Assembly (NCBI GenBank): GCA_964445525.1
Contig: CAYULA010000047.1
Coordinates: forward strand, 1-28,533
Direction: 5' to 3'
Origin: Penumbrarchaeum sp964445525
GTDB taxonomy: Archaea; Thermoplasmatota; Penumbrarchaeia; Penumbrarchaeales; Penumbrarchaeaceae
Length of the DNA stretch: 28,533 bases
Shown: positions 23,403 through 28,533 of the stretch, one piece after another
Layout of the letters: the number at the start of each line of letters is the position of its first letter
Numbering within the stretch: the first letter of the stretch is position 1
The notes under the pieces: generated by a model
Database searches by the model: none
What the model saw: the letters and a program-made list of their open reading frames with translations, nothing else
Told to the model about the DNA's origin: nothing
Translations under genes and position numbers: made by a program

Positions 23403-24428
23403 ATGGAATCCGAATGTCTCAGGGTTGAAAAAAAATCTGCAGAAAAGATACGCCGGGAATTACTCAGGAGAAATATCCTGAACCTGGACCTCCGTGTGAA
23501 AGGAACGGGAGATAATATCCTCCTTCCATTGAAGGAAACAGAGGATCGATCCGATCTGAAGGATTTCGGCGTACTGGAAAAAGCTGATTTCGAACCCGTG
23601 GAGAAACCTCCCCGAACTTACAGGGACCTTCTCTCACTTCCACCACAATTACAGGAACAGCTCCCATCATCATTCGATATCGTAGGGGATATCTGCATAC
23701 TCAAGTTGACAGATGATCTGATATCGCATAAACAAGAGATCGGGAAGGCCATCCTCGAGACCAAGAGGAACCTCAAGACCGTGGCCATTGACAGAGGTGT
23801 TAAAGGAGAATTCAGGATAAGGGACCTCGAAGTTATTGCCGGTCAGGAGGACCTCGAGACAACCCATGTGGAAAACAATCTAAGATTCAGACTCGATCCG
23901 AGCAGGGTCTATTTCTCGCCAAGACTTTCCACCGAGAGAATGAGGATCGCTCAGCAGACAGAAGGAGGAAAGGTACTGGACATGTTTGCCGGTGTCGGAT
24001 CCTTCTCGCTGACGATAGGAAGGCACGGAAGTCCCGATGAGGTTGTGGGAATTGACCTGAATCCGGATTGCATAGAGTATTTCTCCACAAATATCCGCCT
24101 TAACTCGCTGGAGGATAAAGTGGAAGCCTACCTCGGGGATGCCAGGGAAGCACCTCTCGGGATGGGGCCTTTCGACAGGGTCATCATGAATCTTCCCCAT
24201 GGGGCCCTGGATTTCCTGGATACTGCCCTGTACCTCGTTGAGAAGGGATTCATACACATCTATTCCATCATCGAGCAGGAAAATGTGATGAACTATCTAA
24301 AAGAGGTGATGGAGACGGGAAAATCATCCAACAAGAAACTGGAACCGTCGGGGATGAGGGAGGTTCATAATTATTCCCCCTCCCAGTCGATGATGGCACT
24401 GGACCTGAAGGTTACCTCCCTTCCCTGA
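23403..24428 (+). CDS. trm5: tRNA (guanine37-N1)-methyltransferase Trm5
   Basis: Trm5 makes m1G37 in tRNAs with G at position 37, a modification that prevents +1 frameshifting. The 341 residues fit full-length archaeal Trm5 (D1, D2 and a class I methyltransferase domain). The Rossmann SAM loop DMFAGVGSFSL begins near 193, GIDLNPDCIEY is near 216, and the substrate-loop motif NLPHG is near 263. The connecting region TTHVENNLRFRLDPSRVYFSPRLSTER is typical of the family. A TATA box at 23373-23380 supports the ATG chosen. Its 3' end overlaps the convergent DUF504 gene by 17 nt. It is one of three anticodon-region modification genes in the window, with queH and miaA. Confidence 0.95.
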   Translation: MESECLRVEKKSAEKIRRELLRRNILNLDLRVKGTGDNILLPLKETEDRSDLKDFGVLEKADFEPVEKPPRTYRDLLSLPPQLQEQLPSSFDIVGDICILKLTDDLISHKQEIGKAILETKRNLKTVAIDRGVKGEFRIRDLEVIAGQEDLETTHVENNLRFRLDPSRVYFSPRLSTERMRIAQQTEGGKVLDMFAGVGSFSLTIGRHGSPDEVVGIDLNPDCIEYFSTNIRLNSLEDKVEAYLGDAREAPLGMGPFDRVIMNLPHGALDFLDTALYLVEKGFIHIYSIIEQENVMNYLKEVMETGKSSNKKLEPSGMREVHNYSPSQSMMALDLKVTSLP

Positions 24429-24654
24429 TCCAGATCAATTCTCCGTTGCACCTGATCTCCCTCATCCTGTGGTATGGAATATGGGTCTCATCATTCAGGA
24501 TGACAAAGGATCTGCCTATATCGGAAATATCCTCTCCCCGGATGAAGGCCGTATCGCCAGGACTGCCTCTGCTCACATATCTGATCAACACATCGTCCAG
24601 TCTTTGCTTTCCCCATCTCATTTCAAGTAAGGCATCCCTGGCGAACTTTCTCAT
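24412..24654 (-). CDS. UPF0248 / DUF504 family protein (MJ1316-like)
   Basis: This is a small basic protein of 80 residues matching the DUF504/MJ1316 domain. The N-terminal helix (ARDALLEMRWGK) is followed by IRYVSRGSPGDTAFIRGEDI, GRSFVILNDETHIPYHRMREIRCNGELIW. The domain is common in archaea and also occurs fused to RNA-processing enzymes, so an RNA-related role is often proposed but not demonstrated. Its ATG overlaps the stop of the zinc-ribbon gene by 4 nt (same operon), and its 3' end overlaps trm5 by 17 nt on the other strand. Confidence 0.85.
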   Translation of the reverse strand: MRKFARDALLEMRWGKQRLDDVLIRYVSRGSPGDTAFIRGEDISDIGRSFVILNDETHIPYHRMREIRCNGELIWIREGR

Positions 24655-25202
24655 CTGAGGGCCCTTCTCCTCAGAGGTCTCCTCACGACATCCCTCTCCG
24701 GTTCGGGTTCGGGCTCCGGTTCCTCCCTGATGGTCTTCTTCTTGAGGGACCTCTCATCCAGAAGTATGGGGCTCCAGAACCTTGCTCCGCAGCTGTCGCA
24801 TTTCCTGGCATCCTCTTCCACCGGCTTTCCGCAGCTTGGGCATACATAGGGCTCCGGAAGGAGGATCTCGCCGCAGTGCGGACATTCCTTGTCCCTGGGA
24901 TCGACCTCCTTTCCGCAGGAGGAGCACTCATAGATACCTACGGAAAGCCTCGCACCGCAGTGAGGGCATTCCTCGTCATAGGGACTTACCTCTTCTTCAC
25001 ACTTCGAGCATCGAACTATCCTTCTCTCCAGGACCTCCGCGGCCTCATCGTCAAAAGGTATCATCTCTCTTCTGCCAACCGCCCTCGGTTCTTCCTCTAT
25101 GGCCTCCACCTGTCTTCTCTGCTGTCTGGAGATGAACCATATTATGGCTATCACGAATATCAGCAGTCCGAACCCAATGAGGATCATTATCAGAATGTCC
25201 AT
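24651..25202 (-). CDS. Membrane-anchored triple zinc-ribbon protein
   Basis: The 183-residue protein has an N-terminal membrane helix (about 3-24) and then three consecutive zinc ribbons of the C-X2-C...C-X2-C type: C65/C68/C79/C82, C93/C96/C107/C110 and C121/C124/C135/C138. All 12 ligands are present. The C-terminus has a Glu-Pro repeat (EPEPEPEPE) and ends in an Arg-rich stretch. Such double or triple ribbons usually mediate protein or nucleic-acid contacts at the membrane; the partner is unknown. It is followed by the DUF504 gene with an ATGA overlap. A TATA-like CTATTAAAT lies at 25238-25246, and GGGGTGAG before the ATG may be a ribosome-binding site. Confidence 0.8.
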   Translation of the reverse strand: MDILIMILIGFGLLIFVIAIIWFISRQQRRQVEAIEEEPRAVGRREMIPFDDEAAEVLERRIVRCSKCEEEVSPYDEECPHCGARLSVGIYECSSCGKEVDPRDKECPHCGEILLPEPYVCPSCGKPVEEDARKCDSCGARFWSPILLDERSLKKKTIREEPEPEPEPERDVVRRPLRRRALR

Positions 25203-25237
25203 ATCGGTCTCACCCCGTCAACGCATATGGAAGGCCC

Positions 25238-25246
25238 ATTTAATAG
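25238..25246 (-). promoter_or_regulatory. TATA box of the zinc-ribbon/DUF504 operon
   Basis: The minus strand reads CTATTAAAT, about 40 nt before the ATG at 25202, giving a leader of about 15 nt with GGGGTGAG. Confidence 0.45.
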
Positions 25247-25312
25247 AAAAAACTATCCGAAACACATCTGAATATGATACCACTATGAAATTTCTCCTAC
25301 CCTCGGACCACA

Positions 25313-25322
25313 AAATATAATA
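25313..25322 (+). promoter_or_regulatory. TATA box of the 231-residue membrane protein gene
   Basis: AAATATAATA is centred about 38 nt before the ATG at 25356, giving a leader of about 12 nt containing AGGTAGG as a ribosome-binding site. Confidence 0.5.
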
Positions 25323-25355
25323 TCTTTCCTACCCTAACTGAAAACAGGTAGGACA

Positions 25356-26051
25356 ATGGCGGAAAGTGATTCCTCGATCTTTTCCAGTATCGGAAGCGGT
25401 ATGCATGATCTCAACGATCTGATATTTGTAAAGAACAAGAAGATCACATCCTGGGTTTCCGTCTTTCTGGTTATAGGTCTGACCTACCTCGTATTCAATG
25501 CGGAAGCCAATACCGACATGCTCGGAAGGGCGGAAATTCTGAGTATAATCGGATCCAGAGGAGATTCCGGACTTCCCCCCGGGGTAGAGGACTATCTTGA
25601 AATCGGTACCACGAGAAATGTTCCGGGGGAGCTCGAGGAAGGTGCCTCCATGGAGATAACCGTGGAAAACACCGGGGAAAGAATTCTCTCCAATATCAGC
25701 TACAGTCTCACCTGGACCGATGAGAACGATCCTCCGGGAAGACCCAGGGTCAGAAGGTACGACAACCAGCCCGATCAGTTCTCGGTGGTGATCATGACAC
25801 CGGAAGGAAATTCAACTGTCCTGGCACCCTCGAGCGGGGGAAGCGGTTCACTTAGAGGATCACATAATTTCAAGGAAGAAGAGATCGGCGGAATATACAA
25901 TCAGGGAAATCTAACGGTGGTTGTAACTCTCACCAATGCGGGTGACTGGGAACCCAATTTCGGAATAGGCTTTATGGACCTCCCCGATACCGGTAACTCT
26001 TTCGAACTGGTACTGGAGATGGAACATCTTCAACCTGAGCGGGATGATTGA
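25356..26051 (+). CDS. Single-pass membrane protein with beta-rich ectodomain, unknown function
   Basis: The 231-residue protein is not recognised. A cytosolic N-terminus of about 30 residues ends in KNKK, followed by a membrane helix (about 32-50). An extracytoplasmic domain of about 180 residues alternates short strands with Gly/Pro/Asp loops: SMEITVENTGERILSNISYSLTW, FSVVIMTPEGNSTVL and LTVVVTLTNAGDW. It reads like a CARDB- or Ig-type sandwich, but I cannot assign a family. Three sequons (NIS, NST, NLT) fit a glycosylated surface protein. It has its own promoter and is convergent with the TPR gene (3-nt gap). Confidence 0.7.
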   Translation: MAESDSSIFSSIGSGMHDLNDLIFVKNKKITSWVSVFLVIGLTYLVFNAEANTDMLGRAEILSIIGSRGDSGLPPGVEDYLEIGTTRNVPGELEEGASMEITVENTGERILSNISYSLTWTDENDPPGRPRVRRYDNQPDQFSVVIMTPEGNSTVLAPSSGGSGSLRGSHNFKEEEIGGIYNQGNLTVVVTLTNAGDWEPNFGIGFMDLPDTGNSFELVLEMEHLQPERDD

Positions 26052-26054
26052 GGA

Positions 26055-26726
26055 TCATTCCTCCATCTCATCCAGTTCTTCCAGCTCCTCAAGTTCATCG
26101 AGGTCCTCTTGACCTCTTTTTGCGAACTCATCTTCTATCATGTCTTTCAGGTCAAGAGCCTTGACATAGGAGGGATCTATCTCGAGAGCCCTGGCTACGG
26201 CCTTCTCGGAAGCTTCAAGTTCCCCCAGGCCGAAAAGGACCTCCGCTTTGCCTTTCCATACCGTTTTGTCTCTGGGATCGATATGAAGGGCCCGGTCGAA
26301 ACTCTCCAGGGATTCCGAAAGCTTTCCCAATCTGAGTTTGGCCAGACCGTTGAGGTACCAGGCTTCCTTGTTTTTCGGGGATTTCTTCAGTGATTCCACA
26401 AAGCATCTGGAAGCCTGGTCGTAACGCTTGAGCATCATGAGGGCCATGCCTTTCCTCTCGTGGGCAAGGGCCATATCGGGATCAATGGAGATGGCCTCAT
26501 CGTAAGATTCGATGGATTCCCTGAACCTTCTGAGCATCCTCAGAGCATCTCCCTTTCTCAACCAGCCGGTTCTGTATCCGGGATCGATTCGGGTTACCTC
26601 CTCGAAAAAAGAGAGTGCTTTGAGGTGGTTTTTCTCCCTCATCATCATATCTCCCCTGTCCAAAAGATCGTTGCGTTCATCTGAAAGCAGTTCTTTCTCC
26701 GTTCTTTTGGATGGCTTTTTCCCCAA
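26055..26726 (-). CDS. Tetratricopeptide repeat protein
   Basis: The 223-residue soluble protein consists of about five TPR units with the usual A/G-Y-A-P spacing: LKALSFFEEVTRIDPGYRTG, SIESYDEAISIDPDMALAHE, ASRCFVESLKKSPKNKEAWY, SLESFDRALHIDPRDKTVWK and SEKAVARALEIDPSYVKAL. The C-terminal 20 residues are almost entirely Asp, Glu and Leu. It would act as a protein-interaction scaffold; the partner is unknown. The start is a TTG with GGGGAT 5 nt upstream; the nearest ATG (26737) is in another frame. A palindromic TCCTTTAAAAGGA at 26782-26794 contains a TATA-like core and may be its promoter or operator. Confidence 0.85.
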   Translation of the reverse strand: MGKKPSKRTEKELLSDERNDLLDRGDMMMREKNHLKALSFFEEVTRIDPGYRTGWLRKGDALRMLRRFRESIESYDEAISIDPDMALAHERKGMALMMLKRYDQASRCFVESLKKSPKNKEAWYLNGLAKLRLGKLSESLESFDRALHIDPRDKTVWKGKAEVLFGLGELEASEKAVARALEIDPSYVKALDLKDMIEDEFAKRGQEDLDELEELEELDEMEE

Positions 26727-26798
26727 TTGATCCCCATACTACCAACGAAAAATGAATAGAAAAACTTTGTTGGAGGGATTGTCCTTTAAAAGGATATT

Positions 26799-28397
26799 TC
26801 AATCACTCAATAACTTAGAGGAACACCACCTCGGGTTATCCATTAGTATCGAATCGCTCCTTATTACAAAAACACAGTACACTACTTCGTCATCTGAGAT
26901 GGGATTTTGCCTGTCGCTGATCCTGTGCCTCAAGTGAAAATTATCATGAACAAGTTTGGAAAAACCTTCGATTTCCGATAGATGATAGGTTAAAATCACT
27001 ACCTCAACCCCGTAATCGATCAAGGACCTGTTGAGAAGATCGGAGTCAATCTCCGGATATTGAATTTTGGCCACGTTAACCAGAGATGGTGGAACAGGCC
27101 TGTCGGCGATTACGGGAATCAGGGGATCTCCCGAGATGATGAAATCATTCGAATCTGTAATATCTTCTACTATGCCCGCCACCCTCTCCGGGGCAGGTTC
27201 TCCCCGATAATGAACATGCAATATCAATCCCGAGCCAACTGATGAGGCGGCAAGAATGAGAATGACCGGACCAACCCGGGATAGTTCCTTTAAAGGCCTA
27301 ATATGCATTCTCTCCATGATGGAGAGGAATCTTTTGATCCCGAAACCGGCTCCCAATGCGAACATGGGAGAAAGGAATATGAGATGATGGTCGAATGTCA
27401 TTGCTTGAAGAAGGAAATATACGAGAAAAATCGAGCCTATGATTACCACAACACCCTCACTCATCTTGTATAAGTCCTTCAATCCAAGGAAGAAAAATAT
27501 TACCGTCGCCGTAACCGGGAGAAGGTATTCGAGGAATTGTTCCAGCTTTATCGAGGGAGATGCCACAGGTCTGTGCATCTGGTTGAGTATTGTCCCGTTA
27601 ATAATATCATAGGGGCCAAACCAGAGAAGTGTCCCAAAAACGATTAAAAGGAATCCGAGGGAGAATACTGTGGGGTCAAGAACCGATGGCTGATACCCCT
27701 TCCTTTTCGGAAGTCTCACCTTCCTCATCATTGTTTTTAGGGGATATTTAACCTTGAATATATCCAGCAGAAGAATTATTCCAATGGATCCGAATGTTAT
27801 GACTCCGAACAGTTTTGTCATTGCCGAGATGCCTACCAATATACCGGAGAAAATTAGGTATCCTCTCCTTCCGGTTTCCCTGAAAACGATTAGATAGGTC
27901 ACCCCCAGAACGGACCAAAATAGTGAAAACATATCCAGGGAAGCCAGTCTTGATTCTAGCAGGAACATCACATCCAGAATAAGGAACGAACCCGATGCCA
28001 CCATCACCTTCCATCCGCCTGCCCTGCCCGCGGCAAATATGACCAGACCTATGATAAGAATCGAGGATAGTGCCGAAAGGACCCTGAAAAATGTCGGAGG
28101 AAGATCCACCAGACTGTATACCATTATCATGAAGGGTGGTTGAACACTGTTTATCTGATCATACAATTCATATCCATTGTCCATCATCCTGCCGGCCATT
28201 ATCTGTATACCTTCATCAACACCGTTGGGGGATATGTCGTGCCCTATGAAAAAGAATCTGGGAAAAACGGCCACCATCAGCAGTATGACAACAAGACCAA
28301 TGTTGAAAGGGTCCTTATCCGGTAGCGGATTCTTGGGAATTGACCTGATGATATTACGAAAAGCCGATTTCACTATCACTGGAGGAGCCGGATGCAT
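26799..28397 (-). CDS. GT39/PMT-type membrane glycosyltransferase (GT-C fold)
   Basis: The 532-residue polytopic membrane protein has about ten hydrophobic segments. The first outside loop carries the GT-C acidic pair (GVDEG, Asp61-Glu62) and the family pattern YELYDQINSVQPPF, as in dolichyl-phosphate-mannose-type and ArnT-type enzymes. A C-terminal soluble domain of about 110 residues follows the last helix. Family enzymes transfer a sugar from a polyprenyl-phosphate donor to protein or lipid outside the membrane, which fits the sequon-bearing and surface proteins nearby. Acceptor and donor are not predictable. The ATG at 28397 lies in a palindromic ATGCAT shared with a possible divergent gene; GTG codons at 28379 and 28373 are alternatives. 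Confidence 0.83.
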   Translation of the reverse strand: MHPAPPVIVKSAFRNIIRSIPKNPLPDKDPFNIGLVVILLMVAVFPRFFFIGHDISPNGVDEGIQIMAGRMMDNGYELYDQINSVQPPFMIMVYSLVDLPPTFFRVLSALSSILIIGLVIFAAGRAGGWKVMVASGSFLILDVMFLLESRLASLDMFSLFWSVLGVTYLIVFRETGRRGYLIFSGILVGISAMTKLFGVITFGSIGIILLLDIFKVKYPLKTMMRKVRLPKRKGYQPSVLDPTVFSLGFLLIVFGTLLWFGPYDIINGTILNQMHRPVASPSIKLEQFLEYLLPVTATVIFFFLGLKDLYKMSEGVVVIIGSIFLVYFLLQAMTFDHHLIFLSPMFALGAGFGIKRFLSIMERMHIRPLKELSRVGPVILILAASSVGSGLILHVHYRGEPAPERVAGIVEDITDSNDFIISGDPLIPVIADRPVPPSLVNVAKIQYPEIDSDLLNRSLIDYGVEVVILTYHLSEIEGFSKLVHDNFHLRHRISDRQNPISDDEVVYCVFVIRSDSILMDNPRWCSSKLLSD

Positions 28398-28533
28398 TTT
28401 TCCTATTTCGGCTTATCGGATTGTTCGTTGTATCCGGAAAATATCTTTCATAACGGAATGAAAAATCTTGCAACCAGACGGCTGTGGGACAAAATAAATC
28501 GATCAGTCCTTGACGATTATCACATACGCTCTC
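28392..28533 (+). CDS. Possible truncated gene running off the right edge
   Basis: An open frame of 47 codons starts at an ATG preceded by GGAGG (28381-28385) at good spacing and continues to the window end with no stop. The first residues, YFGLSDCSLYPEN...GMK, faintly recall the N-terminus of some archaeal GT4-type glycosyltransferases (YFG...YP.N....G), but the following residues do not. The GGAGG also encodes Pro codons of the minus-strand glycosyltransferase, so it may be coincidental. An internal ATG at 28458 is a second start candidate. Too short to assign. Confidence 0.3.
   Translation, partial: MHFSYFGLSDCSLYPENIFHNGMKNLATRRLWDKINRSVLDDYHIRS

Noticed and set aside
28503..28532. Possible 3' end of a minus-strand gene (RAYVIIVKD then stop) at the right edge
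   Set aside because: Nine codons are too few to support, and it conflicts with the plus-strand open frame that has a ribosome-binding site.
1..28533. tRNA or rRNA genes, CRISPR arrays, insertion sequences, toxin-antitoxin or phage modules
   Set aside because: Intergenic gaps were read on both strands; no T-loop/anticodon signatures, regularly spaced repeats, transposase or recombinase genes, or integration-site repeats were seen.

Overview
The window is a gene-dense stretch of an archaeal chromosome, most likely from the Thermoplasmatota or a relative. The archaeal assignment is firm. It rests on a Sec61-beta type SecG, the archaea-only GatD/GatE amidotransferase, an Orc1/Cdc6 initiator, archaeal Trm5, a UPF0248/DUF504 protein, AGA/AGG-rich arginine coding, and many TATA boxes about 25-28 nt upstream of start codons (leaderless mRNAs). 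The phylum is an inference from leaderless promoters and the types of surface proteins. No tRNA, rRNA, CRISPR array, insertion sequence or prophage was seen.

Layout. (1) 98-1086: secG, then on the minus strand an operon of a stand-alone response-regulator receiver and a universal stress protein. (2) 1203-5084: tightly overlapping operon gatD-gatE-queH (Gln-tRNA(Gln) synthesis plus an epoxyqueuosine-reductase homologue). (3) 5094-7319, minus: a site-2-protease-like membrane metalloprotease and a conserved archaeal small protein. (4) 7582-11269, plus: AMP-forming acetyl-CoA synthetase, a GC-rich hairpin terminator, then an SDR epimerase/dehydratase plus a PlsC-like acyltransferase. (5) 11308-17138, minus: a 1474-residue surface protein (seven FG-GAP repeats, PA14, Ig/PKD-like domains, C-terminal anchor) behind two membrane/basic proteins. 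(6) 17139-17619: a 481-nt intergenic region with ORB-like repeats, a candidate replication origin, next to orc1/cdc6, whose stop codon directly abuts miaA. (7) 19955-28397: long-chain acyl-CoA synthetase, several small membrane proteins, trm5, DUF504 and membrane zinc-ribbon genes, a TPR protein and a GT39-type glycosyltransferase. A possible truncated gene runs off the right edge.

How it fits together. The strongest theme is tRNA anticodon-region chemistry: GatDE (Gln-tRNA), QueH (Q34), MiaA (i6A37) and Trm5 (m1G37) all lie here. QueH and MiaA are normally bacterial/organellar families, yet each is joined directly to an unmistakably archaeal gene, which argues against contamination. A second theme is acyl chemistry: Acs, a long-chain acyl-CoA ligase and a PlsC-like acyltransferase with a Glu in place of the catalytic Asp are unusual company in an organism expected to have isoprenoid ether lipids. 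A third theme is a rich cell surface: FG-GAP/PA14 protein, sequon-bearing membrane proteins and a GT-C glycosyltransferase.
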